Of a stretch of DNA of 64,000 nt, positions 26,325 to 34,312 are shown one piece after another. The stretch is from a virus, in IMG/VR virus record IMGVR_UViG_3300021375_000013, positions 35,765 to 99,764 of that record. The stretch is one strand, 5' to 3'. Position numbers and translations under genes: made by a program. The notes below the pieces were generated by a model that saw nothing but the letters and a program-made list of their open reading frames with translations, did no database searches and had not been told where the DNA came from. Position 1 is the stretch's first letter. Each line of letters opens with the position of its first letter.

Positions 26325-27370
26325 TGAAAGACCTCTATAAAAACATTCTAAACGAAGTTGAGCAGGAACGAGAAACTAATCACCTTCGAGAAAGAAATAG
26401 TAGAGTTCTAATTATTGATGGACTAAACACCTTTATCCGTAGCTGGACAACCAACCCTACAATGAATGAGGATGGTGACCATACGGGTGGGGTGATTGGC
26501 TCCCTCAAATCTATTGGATACCAAATTAGAGAATTTAATCCAACCCGATGTATCGTAACCTTTGATGGTAAAGATGGTTCTCAATCCAGAAAGAAAATCC
26601 ACGAAGGATATAAAGCTGGTAGAGAAAAGAACCGATTTAGAGTAAACCGTCAATATCAAGGTATGATGGATGAGGAAGAGGAAAGATTATCTATGAAACA
26701 ACAATTCGTTTGGTTAAATGATATTTTAGATTATCTACCAGTATCAACAATGATTTATGATGGTATTGAAGCAGATGATACAATAGCATATATAACTAAA
26801 CACAATGAATCAGATTTAGGTAATGAGGTTGTTATTGTTTCAACTGATAAAGATTTCCTTCAATTGGTTTCTGATAAGGTAAAGGTATTCTCACCAACTA
26901 AAAAGAAGTTATACGATAGACAGATGGTGTTTGATGAGTATGGAATTTGGCCTGAGAATCTTTTATTATATAGAACATTGGATGGTGACAAATCAGATAA
27001 CATACCAGGCATCAGAGGATGTGGTATTAAAACTCTTTTAAAGAGGTTTCCTGAACTTTCTGAAGATAGAACTATAACACATAAAGAATTCTTTGAACTG
27101 TGTGAGGAGAAGCAAGGTAAAATCAAAATGTATGATGATATCTTAAAAGCAAAAGACCAACTTCTTATGAACAAAAGATTGATGGAGTTAGACCAACCCC
27201 ACATTCCAACAAATCAGAAGTTGAAAATCTTAGATAGATTCAATCAGAATGATATTGAATTTAAGAAGTTAGATTTTCTTAGAGTAGGTCAAAAATACAA
27301 AATTCTTCAAAATTGGAGAGATATTAACGATTGGTTACATTCAACCTTTCATAATATTATTACAAAATAA
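26324..27370 (+). CDS. rnh: 5'-3' exonuclease / flap endonuclease (T4 RNase H-like)
   Basis: The 348-residue protein carries the acidic metal-binding set of the FEN family: IDGLN with Asp32, TFDGK with Asp81, IEADDT (149-152), STDKDF (173-178) and DGDKSDNIPG (220-229), the last followed by the helix-hairpin-helix region. It would remove RNA primers and 5' flaps during lagging-strand synthesis, as T4 Rnh does. It is coupled to the upstream small gene and ends just before the promoter of gp41. Confidence 0.92.
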   Translation: MKDLYKNILNEVEQERETNHLRERNSRVLIIDGLNTFIRSWTTNPTMNEDGDHTGGVIGSLKSIGYQIREFNPTRCIVTFDGKDGSQSRKKIHEGYKAGREKNRFRVNRQYQGMMDEEEERLSMKQQFVWLNDILDYLPVSTMIYDGIEADDTIAYITKHNESDLGNEVVIVSTDKDFLQLVSDKVKVFSPTKKKLYDRQMVFDEYGIWPENLLLYRTLDGDKSDNIPGIRGCGIKTLLKRFPELSEDRTITHKEFFELCEEKQGKIKMYDDILKAKDQLLMNKRLMELDQPHIPTNQKLKILDRFNQNDIEFKKLDFLRVGQKYKILQNWRDINDWLHSTFHNIITK

Positions 27371-27371
27371 A

Positions 27372-27403
27372 TTAGGTTTATTCAAATATTTTTCTTATAT
27401 TTG
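27372..27403 (+). promoter_or_regulatory. Bacteroidota-type promoter TTAG-N20-TATATTTG
   Basis: TTAG at 27372-27375 and TATATTTG at 27396-27403, spacer 20 nt, 21 nt before the helicase start. Confidence 0.82.
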
Positions 27404-27424
27404 TAAAATCAAATTAGGTTATAG

Positions 27425-28783
27425 ATGCAAAATATAGATACTCTTTCCAAATACGGACAATCATTTCAAACAAAGGTTTTATCATCTTTGATTACTGATG
27501 TTCGTTTATTGGATACTCTTAGTGAGATTATACATCCAAAGTTTTTTGAAGCTGAAGCTAATAAATGGATAGCAGAAGAGATTGTTTCTTATTACGATGA
27601 GTTTAAGAAATCTCCAACGTTAGATGTTTTCAAATCAGAGGTTTCAAAGTTAGATGATAGAGGTTTTCAGAAAAGTATAGTGGAGCAACTAAAATCAGTA
27701 TTTACCAAAGTTGGTGATTCTGATTTAGATTATGTAAAGAAAGAGTTTTCTTCTTTTTGTATCAACCAAAACCTAAAACAAGCTATTGTTAGTTCAGTTG
27801 ATTTACTAAAAGCTGGTAACTATGATAGAATCAAAGATTTAGTAGATAAAGCAATGAAGGTAGGAGTGGATTCAGATATGGGACACGATTACCTTTTAGA
27901 TTTTGAAGAAAGAACTAACGAAGTTAATAGAAGTACAGTTCCAACTGGTTGGGATTGTATTAATGAATTGATGGATGGTGGTTTGGGACCTGGCGAATTA
28001 GGAGTAGCAGTAGCACCTTCTGGTGTTGGTAAAACTTGGGTACTATGTGCATTAGGAGCAGCAGCTGTTAAGCAAGGATTAAATGTAGTACATTACTCTT
28101 TAGAATTATCAGAACATTATGTGGGACAGAGATACGATACTGTATTTACACAAATCCCATCTGCAGATGTGAAAGATAAGAAAGAAGTAGTATTAGATAA
28201 AATTGGTAGATTAAGTGGAAAACTTCTTATTAAGTATTTCCCACCAAAAGGTATATCTGCTAAAAAATTAGAATCCCATATTGAAAAGATGACAGCAGCC
28301 GGAAATAAACCTGATTTGATAATTATTGACTATGCTGATTTGTTATTATCTCACACTAATAAATCTGATTCAACTTATGGAGAGCAAGGTGGAGTTTACA
28401 TTGAGTTGAGAGGTATTAGTGGTGAATTGGGTATTCCTATTTGGACAGCATCCCAAACCAATCGTTCAGCAATTGATTCGGAAGTTATTGAGGCTGATAA
28501 GGTAGCAGATTCCTACGCTAAGGTAATGAACGCTGATTTCATTATGAGTATCAGTAGAAAGAGTAAAGATAAATTGAACAATACTGCAAGGTTCCATATT
28601 ATGAAAAACCGATTTGGACCTGATGGAATTACTTTTCCTTCTAAGATGGATACTAACACTGGATTCATTGAGGTTTACGATGGTAACTCTTCAGATGGAA
28701 TCATCACACAAAAAGAATCTGCTAATGGAGAGCAAATGGAAAAGAAATTACTTCATAAAAAATATGTAGAGAATTTTGGATAG
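27425..28783 (+). CDS. 41: Replicative DNA helicase (T4 gp41-like, DnaB family)
   Basis: The 452-residue protein has a DnaB-type N-terminal helical domain and a RecA-like C-terminal domain with Walker A APSGVGKT (197-204), HYSLELSEHYVGQRYD, Walker B LIIIDYADLL (about 300) and SQTNRSA sensor region. It would unwind the fork 5'-3' as a hexamer and act with a primase, which is not in this window. It has its own promoter and is followed by a terminator at 28923. Confidence 0.9.
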   Translation: MQNIDTLSKYGQSFQTKVLSSLITDVRLLDTLSEIIHPKFFEAEANKWIAEEIVSYYDEFKKSPTLDVFKSEVSKLDDRGFQKSIVEQLKSVFTKVGDSDLDYVKKEFSSFCINQNLKQAIVSSVDLLKAGNYDRIKDLVDKAMKVGVDSDMGHDYLLDFEERTNEVNRSTVPTGWDCINELMDGGLGPGELGVAVAPSGVGKTWVLCALGAAAVKQGLNVVHYSLELSEHYVGQRYDTVFTQIPSADVKDKKEVVLDKIGRLSGKLLIKYFPPKGISAKKLESHIEKMTAAGNKPDLIIIDYADLLLSHTNKSDSTYGEQGGVYIELRGISGELGIPIWTASQTNRSAIDSEVIEADKVADSYAKVMNADFIMSISRKSKDKLNNTARFHIMKNRFGPDGITFPSKMDTNTGFIEVYDGNSSDGIITQKESANGEQMEKKLLHKKYVENFG

Positions 28784-28982
28784 TACTATCAAAATTGGTA
28801 AACTCTATAAAAAATATTTTAACAGTCAATTGAAAAGTTGATTAAAAAATATCAAAAACAAAAAAGTACTAAAAAACGTATTGGAAATATATTTTTTTTC
28901 AATATATACAATAGTTATAAACACCGAACAACATTCGAGTGTTCGGTTTTTTAATTTAATTAATTTATAAAAAATAAAATTT
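28784..28982 (+). other. Intergenic interval between gp41 and the H1-like gene
   Basis: This 199-nt AT-rich gap contains the terminator at 28923-28952. Upstream of it, ATTG at 28880 and TATATACA at 28903 form only a weak, 19-nt-spaced promoter-like pair that would be followed by the terminator. I see no ORF or RNA gene here. The promoter for the H1-like gene is unclear. Confidence 0.5.
28923..28952 (+). terminator. Rho-independent terminator upstream of the H1-like gene
   Basis: An 8-bp stem ACCGAACA / TGTTCGGT (28923-28930 and 28940-28947) with a 9-nt loop, followed by T residues to 28952. Confidence 0.88.
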
Positions 28983-29153
28983 ATGGCAAATTCACAACAA
29001 ATTTTCGAAGAAATCACAGAACTATTTTCTCAGTTTGAAGAAAATCACAACTCATCAACTAAAGCAGGTAAATCAAGAGCTAGAAAAGCAATTGGTGAAA
29101 TCAAAAAATTAGTAACTGATTATAGAAAAGCATCTGTAGAAGAAAATAAGTAA
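28983..29153 (+). CDS. Small histone H1-like (Hc1-type) basic protein
   Basis: A 56-residue protein. The segment KAGKSRARKAIGEIKKLV, followed by TDYRK, closely follows the pattern of the short histone H1/Hc1-like proteins found in almost all Bacteroidota (KAAGTRLRKAMQDLKKL type), with an acidic N-terminal helix before it. Those proteins are thought to bind and compact DNA. The phage copy may coat phage DNA or interfere with the host nucleoid. The next gene, 5 nt downstream, encodes a SET-domain protein, a family that methylates lysines. Assignment rests on my recall of the family pattern and small size. Confidence 0.68.
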   Translation: MANSQQIFEEITELFSQFEENHNSSTKAGKSRARKAIGEIKKLVTDYRKASVEENK

Positions 29154-29158
29154 TTAGA

Positions 29159-29569
29159 ATGGAAGTTCTTGAGTATCTCAAACATCATGTAAAAACAGAC
29201 ATTGCACCATCTCCTATACATGGAATTGGTACATTTGCACTAACTGATATAAAAGTTGGTGAACCAGTTTTTATGTTATGGCCTAACGAAAGTAGAATTT
29301 ATACTATTGATAGAAATGAGTTTGAAGAACTTCCAAACTATTCAAAAAAAATGATTCTTAAATCATATCTAAACAAACCGGAATATCCTCTTATTTGGTT
29401 TAGATTATTTAAGGATTCTTACTTTAATTTAGCAAATCCGTTAGTTTATACTAACACCGCTGGTGAAGATGGTAACTTTGATTCAATGAAAAGAAAAGCT
29501 ATCAAACCAATTAAAGCAGGGGAAGAAATTTTAGGTAATTATAAATTAGAAGATACACTATTAAAATGA
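29159..29569 (+). CDS. SET-domain protein, probable lysine methyltransferase
   Basis: The 136-residue protein is a minimal SET domain: SPIHGIGTFALTDIKVGEPV at residues 18-37 is the SAM-binding N-terminal motif, and IKPIKAGEEILGNY (115-128) is the C-terminal GEE(L/I)xxxY motif with the catalytic-type Tyr128. The usual NHSxxPN motif is replaced by YTNTAGEDGN, so activity needs testing. SET proteins transfer methyl groups from SAM to lysine. It follows the H1-like gene by 5 nt and overlaps the MazG-like gene by 4 nt (ATGA), so the three are one transcription unit. Confidence 0.8.
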   Translation: MEVLEYLKHHVKTDIAPSPIHGIGTFALTDIKVGEPVFMLWPNESRIYTIDRNEFEELPNYSKKMILKSYLNKPEYPLIWFRLFKDSYFNLANPLVYTNTAGEDGNFDSMKRKAIKPIKAGEEILGNYKLEDTLLK

Positions 29570-29877
29570 CATTTGATAAATTAATTGATAACATCACCCA
29601 ATGGGCTGATGATAAAGGAATACTTGTTTCTGATAATATCCCACAACAAACTATGAAAGTTATGGAAGAGTTGGGAGAAACTGCAGGAGCAATTTTAAAA
29701 CATAAAAAGACAGATGAGGTTATCGATGGAATCGGTGATATATTTGTAACAGTTATAATTTTAAGTAAACAATTAGGGTTAGACCCAACCGAATGTTTGG
29801 AATCAGCATGGAATGAAATCAAAGATAGGAAAGGTAAAACAGTAAACGGTACATTTATAAAAGAAGAAGAACTATGA
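29566..29877 (+). CDS. MazG-like nucleoside triphosphate pyrophosphohydrolase
   Basis: The 103-residue protein has the MazG core: MKVMEELGETAGAIL (EExxE) and DEVIDGIGDIFVTVIIL (xxxDxxxD). This family hydrolyses NTPs or dNTPs to monophosphates and pyrophosphate and in phages may alter nucleotide or alarmone pools. It overlaps both neighbours by 4 nt (ATGA), linking it to the SET and nrdB genes and to nucleotide metabolism. Confidence 0.85.
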   Translation: MTFDKLIDNITQWADDKGILVSDNIPQQTMKVMEELGETAGAILKHKKTDEVIDGIGDIFVTVIILSKQLGLDPTECLESAWNEIKDRKGKTVNGTFIKEEEL

Positions 29878-31151
29878 GTAACTTTGTAGATACAGCAGCG
29901 GAAAACGTAAGATTCGTAATTAAGAGAAATGGTGAAAAAGTTTCATTTGAATTAAGTAAAATGAAAAGTGCAATTACCAAAGCTATGGAAAGCATCGATA
30001 AGGTAGATGTAGAAATGGTTGAAAAGATTGCAAGAAGTAGTGAAATAACTATTTATAGAAATCCAAATCATATCCCTCATGTAGATGAGATTCACGATAT
30101 AGTGGAAAACAAACTGATGGATAGTGGTTTGAATGATGTAGCAAAAGAATACATCATCTATCGTTCAAAAAATAAACCAAATATCTTTAAGAAAAGAGTA
30201 AATCTTAAACCTTACGAATATCCTCAGTTAGTAGAATACGTTGATGCTATTAGACACTCTTATTGGGTTCATACTGAGTTTAACTTTACATCAGATGTTC
30301 AAGACTTCAAAGTTCACTTGAACGAAAAAGAAAGAACTGCAGTACAAAGAGCTATGTTAGCAATCTCACAAATTGAAATCGCTGTTAAATCATTTTGGGG
30401 AGATATCTACAAAAAAATGCCAAAACCTGAGATTGGAGCAGTTGGTGCAACTTTCGCTGAATCGGAAGTTAGACATGCTGATGCATATTCCAACCTAATT
30501 CAAGTATTAGGATTAAACTCAGAGTTTGAAAATCTTTTACAGGTACCAGGTATTAGAAAAAGAATTAAATATTTAGATAAAACAATGAGTGCAAGTAGGT
30601 CAATTGAAAACAAAGATTACTTTGAATCAGTTGTTTTATTTTCAATGTTTATCGAAAACGTATCGTTGTTCTCACAATTTTTAGTTATTATGTCTTTCAA
30701 CAAATACAAAAATGTATTGAAAGGTACTAGTAATGCAGTTGAGGCAACATCAAAAGAAGAAAAGATTCATGCAGAATTTGGATTTGATTTAGTAAATACA
30801 ATCAAACAAGAAAATCCAACTTGGTGGACTGATGAATTAAAAGAAGATTTAGTTGATGCAACCTTAGATGCTTACGATGCAGAAGCAGATATAGTTGAGT
30901 GGATTTTTGAAGAAGGTGATTTGGATTTCCTTACCAAAGAACAAACTTTAGAATTTATTAAACATAGATTCAACGAATCATTAAACGCTATTGGTATTGA
31001 TAGTGTATTTAGTGTAGATGAAAAATCATTAGAAACTACTGAGTGGTTCGATGATGAGATTCTAACTACAAAACATACTGATTTCTTCAATAAGAGAAGT
31101 ATTAATTATAGTAAAAAACAAAAGTCAATCACAGAAGATGACTTATTTTAA
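29874..31151 (+). CDS. nrdB: Ribonucleotide reductase beta subunit with N-terminal ATP-cone
   Basis: The 425-residue protein starts with an ATP-cone (about 11-98: FVIKRNGEKVSFELSKMKSA ... VAKEYIIYR) fused to the radical-generating beta domain. FAESEVRHADAY contains the metal ligands Glu198 and His201 and the radical Tyr205 at the spacing known from class Ia NrdB. An ATP-cone on NrdB rather than NrdA is a known arrangement in flavobacteria (Leeuwenhoekiella), where it gives allosteric control through the beta subunit. The adjacent NrdA lacks a cone. This pairing supports a Bacteroidota origin of the nrd genes. Confidence 0.92.
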   Translation: MSNFVDTAAENVRFVIKRNGEKVSFELSKMKSAITKAMESIDKVDVEMVEKIARSSEITIYRNPNHIPHVDEIHDIVENKLMDSGLNDVAKEYIIYRSKNKPNIFKKRVNLKPYEYPQLVEYVDAIRHSYWVHTEFNFTSDVQDFKVHLNEKERTAVQRAMLAISQIEIAVKSFWGDIYKKMPKPEIGAVGATFAESEVRHADAYSNLIQVLGLNSEFENLLQVPGIRKRIKYLDKTMSASRSIENKDYFESVVLFSMFIENVSLFSQFLVIMSFNKYKNVLKGTSNAVEATSKEEKIHAEFGFDLVNTIKQENPTWWTDELKEDLVDATLDAYDAEADIVEWIFEEGDLDFLTKEQTLEFIKHRFNESLNAIGIDSVFSVDEKSLETTEWFDDEILTTKHTDFFNKRSINYSKKQKSITEDDLF

Positions 31152-31168
31152 AAAGTTATAGATAAATT

Positions 31169-32875
31169 ATGAACGATAGAAAACCCTTTGAGTGGATTAA
31201 TGAAGAATCCATCACCTTTCTTAGAAGAGGATATCTAAGTGAAGGAGAAGAACCCTTAGAAAGAATTAGAATCATTGCAGACCATGCTGAGAAATTATTA
31301 GGAATCGAAGGGTTTGCTGATAAGTTTTATGGATATATGAGTAAAGGATGGTATTCATTATCATCACCAGTATGGGCAAATTTTGGTAAACAAAGAGGAT
31401 TACCTGTAAGTTGTTTTGGTTCAAATATTGGAGATAATATTGAATCAATTCTTTTTACACAAGCTGAAGTTGGTGAGATGAGTAAAATGGGAGGTGGTAC
31501 TTCTGGTTACTTTGGAAACCTAAGAGGTAGAGGAGCACCAATTACTGATAATGGTCATGCACCAGGCGCTGTTCACTTTATGAACTTATTTCAAAGTGTA
31601 GTAGATAATATTTCTCAAGGTTCAACTCGAAGAGGTAGATTCTCACCTTACTTACCAATTGAACATCCAGATATTATGGAGTTCTTAGAAATTGGAACTG
31701 AAGGAGCATCGATTCAAGACTTAACACATGCAGTAACTGTTACTGACCAATTTATGGAAGAAATGATTGGTGGTGATAAAAAGAAAAGAGCTGCTTGGGC
31801 AAAAGTAATTCAAAGAAGAGGAGAAATCGGATATCCTTATATTATGTTCCACGATACTATGAACAAAAACACTGTTGATGTTTATAAAGAAAAAGGAGCA
31901 AAAATCTATAACTCAAATCTATGTTCAGAAATTGCTCTTCATAACTCAGAAGAAGAATCATTTGTATGTGTACTTTCATCTATGAACGTATTACATTATG
32001 ATGAATGGAAGGATACTGATGCAGTAGAAACTCTAACTTATTTCTTAGATGCAGTTGTAACTGAATTTTGTACTAAAATAGAAGCATATAGAGATAATGG
32101 TACTATTGAAGGTAAGAGAGCATTTATGTATATGGAAAAAGCTTACAACTTCGCTAAAAGACAAAGAGCATTAGGTTTAGGTGTTTTGGGATGGCATTCA
32201 CTTTTACAATCTAAAGGATTGGCATTCGATACTAAAGATAGTGCAAAATTAAATGTTGAAGTATTCAAACTAATCAAAGATAAATCATATAAAGCATCCG
32301 AAGAGATGGCACAAAAATATGGTGAACCTGAATACTTAGTTGGATATGGTAGAAGAAACGTTACTCTTAATGCAGTAGCACCAACCACATCTTCGGCATT
32401 TATTTTAGGACAAGTTTCACAATCAATTGAACCTATTTGGTCAAATTGTTATGTGAAGGATGTTGCCAAAATGAAGGTAACTATTATGAATCCAATCCTT
32501 AAAAAATTACTTATTGAATTAGGTAAAGATACTAAGGCAACTTGGAATAGTATTAAAAAAGCAGATGGTTCAGTACAACATTTGGAATTCTTAACTGATG
32601 AACAAAAAGATGTATTCAGAACATTTGCAGAAATCAATCAATCATCTATTATTAATCAAGCAGCAATCAGACAAGATTTCATTGACCAATCACAATCATT
32701 GAATATAATGGTTTCACCTGATATGCCAACTAAGACTATTAATAAATTATTGATTGATGCATGGAAGTTAGGAGTTAAAACTCTTTACTACCAACATTCG
32801 ATGAATTCAGCACAAGCGTTTGCTAGAAAGAAATTAAATCTTAATGATTTAGCATGTGTAGCTTGTGAAGGTTAA
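31169..32875 (+). CDS. nrdA: Ribonucleotide reductase alpha subunit, lacking ATP-cone
   Basis: The 568-residue protein has the class I catalytic set: LPVSCFGSN (first redox Cys), NSNLCSEI (thiyl-radical Cys and Glu), SFVCVLSSMNV (second redox Cys), TLYYQHSMNS (the two radical-transfer tyrosines) and a C-terminal CVACEG redox pair. It is short because the N-terminal ATP-cone is missing, matching the cone on NrdB. It reduces ribonucleotides to make dNTPs for phage replication, with electrons probably from the thioredoxin encoded next. Confidence 0.94.
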   Translation: MNDRKPFEWINEESITFLRRGYLSEGEEPLERIRIIADHAEKLLGIEGFADKFYGYMSKGWYSLSSPVWANFGKQRGLPVSCFGSNIGDNIESILFTQAEVGEMSKMGGGTSGYFGNLRGRGAPITDNGHAPGAVHFMNLFQSVVDNISQGSTRRGRFSPYLPIEHPDIMEFLEIGTEGASIQDLTHAVTVTDQFMEEMIGGDKKKRAAWAKVIQRRGEIGYPYIMFHDTMNKNTVDVYKEKGAKIYNSNLCSEIALHNSEEESFVCVLSSMNVLHYDEWKDTDAVETLTYFLDAVVTEFCTKIEAYRDNGTIEGKRAFMYMEKAYNFAKRQRALGLGVLGWHSLLQSKGLAFDTKDSAKLNVEVFKLIKDKSYKASEEMAQKYGEPEYLVGYGRRNVTLNAVAPTTSSAFILGQVSQSIEPIWSNCYVKDVAKMKVTIMNPILKKLLIELGKDTKATWNSIKKADGSVQHLEFLTDEQKDVFRTFAEINQSSIINQAAIRQDFIDQSQSLNIMVSPDMPTKTINKLLIDAWKLGVKTLYYQHSMNSAQAFARKKLNLNDLACVACEG

Positions 32876-32898
32876 ATTAAAAATTAAATTATAAAGTT

Positions 32899-33162
32899 AT
32901 GGTAGAAATCAAAAAATTCGAAGCAGATTGGTGTGGTCCTTGTAGGATGTTAAAACCAACATTTGAAAAATTAGAAGAATCATTTGGAAATTCGGTAAAA
33001 TTTTCGTATATTAACGTAGATGAAAACCAAGATGAAGCAGCTAAGTATTCAGTTCGTTCAATCCCAACAGTTATTATTGAAAAAAATGGGGAGATTACTG
33101 AAAGACTTACAGGCGCACAATCAGAGTTAGCATATAAGAATGCGTTAAACGAATCTTTATAA
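32899..33162 (+). CDS. Thioredoxin
   Basis: The 87-residue protein has the active site ADWCGPCRML (Cys12, Cys15) and the cis-Pro segment RSIPTVII, with the core thioredoxin fold but a shorter N-terminus than E. coli TrxA (109). Placed directly after nrdA, it is likely the electron donor for ribonucleotide reduction. Confidence 0.92.
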   Translation: MVEIKKFEADWCGPCRMLKPTFEKLEESFGNSVKFSYINVDENQDEAAKYSVRSIPTVIIEKNGEITERLTGAQSELAYKNALNESL

Positions 33163-33165
33163 AGA

Positions 33166-33369
33166 ATGCCAATACTAAGGGGACAGACTCATCCTTCCGC
33201 AAAATTAACGGATGAGCAAGTTTTAAATATCAGAAAACTATGGAAAATGGGACACCGAAATGTTCGAGTTATGGCTCGTAACAATAAGTGTTCTTCAGCC
33301 AACATCATTAAGATTGTTAAAAATCAAACTTGGACACACTTGAATGAATTTTGGTCTGGTAGTTTATGA
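33166..33369 (+). CDS. Small helix-turn-helix DNA-binding protein
   Basis: The 67-residue protein reads SAKLTDEQVLNIRKLWKMGH ... MARNNKCSSANIIKIVKNQTW, the pattern of the HTH modules found alone or at the end of HNH homing endonucleases (LTDEQVxxIRxLW, then a recognition helix and xxxTW). Here there is no nuclease part, so it may be a regulator or a remnant. It lies 3 nt after thioredoxin and overlaps the Mom-like gene by 4 nt, so it is part of that operon. Confidence 0.65.
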   Translation: MPILRGQTHPSAKLTDEQVLNIRKLWKMGHRNVRVMARNNKCSSANIIKIVKNQTWTHLNEFWSGSL

Positions 33370-34133
33370 AAGAAGAAAAAACATATTGTGATACTTCGAA
33401 ACTTTCCATTCGTCTTATCACAAAATCAGTAGCTAAAGATATCATTGTAAACAACCATTATAGTGGTTTGTGGACAAAGGTATCTTACGCAATTGGTTTG
33501 TTTACTTCAGATGTTGAGGAACATCCCTTCTTTGATAATATAGAAGATAAACTAATTGGAGTAGCTTGTTATGGAGACCCAATTGGTAGAAGTGCTGGGC
33601 AATCGATTTCCCCTTTATTAGAAAGAACCGAAGTTTTAGAACTAACCCGATTATTTGTATTTGATAATTATGGTTCAAATATAGAGAGTTGGTTCTTAGG
33701 TCAAACTTTTGATTGGTTAAGGGAGAATGTACCACAAATCAAAGCACTTATTTCATATTCAGACCCTAAAGAAGGTCATTGTGGTACAATTTACCAAGCA
33801 ACTAATTGGTTGTATCAAGGTAATAAATTAAGATTCAATGATAGTTGGGATTTCAGATGGGAAGAAGGTGGTGAATGGCACCACGGAAGAACTTCCTATG
33901 TAAAATTTGGAACAAATAATCCCAAAGAAATACAAAAAATGACACCATCTACATTTTGGATAAAGAAGAATCCAAGAAAACATAGATATGTGTACATTTT
34001 AACCAAAGGTGGTGAAAGAAGGAAGTTGTTAAAGAATATTAAACACCCAACTTTCCCTTATCCTAAAGAAAATGAAGAATTTGTGGAAGAAATTCATAGA
34101 ATGGACCCAATAAATTTGGAAATTACAAAATAA
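33366..34133 (+). CDS. Mom-like GNAT-fold DNA-modification protein, paralogue 1
   Basis: The 255-residue protein fits the Mom family (GNAT fold): NNHYSGLW near the N-terminus, VLELTRLFVFDNYGSNIESW, and SYSDPKEGHCGTIYQATNWL with YQG after it. In phage Mu, Mom converts adenine to N6-(methylcarbamoyl)adenine and protects phage DNA from restriction. A second copy lies at 34300. Substrate and target cannot be read from sequence. It overlaps the small HTH gene upstream by 4 nt. Confidence 0.7.
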   Translation: MKEEKTYCDTSKLSIRLITKSVAKDIIVNNHYSGLWTKVSYAIGLFTSDVEEHPFFDNIEDKLIGVACYGDPIGRSAGQSISPLLERTEVLELTRLFVFDNYGSNIESWFLGQTFDWLRENVPQIKALISYSDPKEGHCGTIYQATNWLYQGNKLRFNDSWDFRWEEGGEWHHGRTSYVKFGTNNPKEIQKMTPSTFWIKKNPRKHRYVYILTKGGERRKLLKNIKHPTFPYPKENEEFVEEIHRMDPINLEITK

Positions 34134-34146
34134 TTTATTATATTAG
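34115..34146 (+). promoter_or_regulatory. Bacteroidota-type promoter TTTG-N20-TATATTAG
   Basis: TTTG at 34115-34118, inside the end of the first Mom-like gene, and TATATTAG at 34139-34146, 20 nt apart. It is 7 nt before the small gene at 34154. Confidence 0.75.
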
Positions 34147-34153
34147 TAAAATT

Positions 34154-34312
34154 ATGACAGAAGAAAGAGAAATAGAAGAAATTCTAATGGAATCTCACTC
34201 ATTTGGGTTGAGAAACGAAGTGATGAAAACTGCTTCTGAAATTATGGGTAGTAATCCTAAGATAAGAAGAGTAGATGCGTATCACCAAGCTTTTAATGAA
34301 TGGGTAAAGTAG
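34154..34312 (+). CDS. Small acidic helical protein between the two Mom-like genes
   Basis: A 52-residue protein (starts MTEEREIEEILMESHSFGL) with its own promoter, overlapping the next start by 13 nt. The N-terminal half is an acidic amphipathic helix. No family is recognised. The overlap and dedicated promoter support it being translated and linked to the second Mom-like gene. Confidence 0.6.
   Translation: MTEEREIEEILMESHSFGLRNEVMKTASEIMGSNPKIRRVDAYHQAFNEWVK

Noticed and set aside
29739-29746. TATATTTG inside the MazG-like gene as a promoter
   Set aside because: It encodes conserved residues of the MazG motif and has no TTTG 20 nt upstream.
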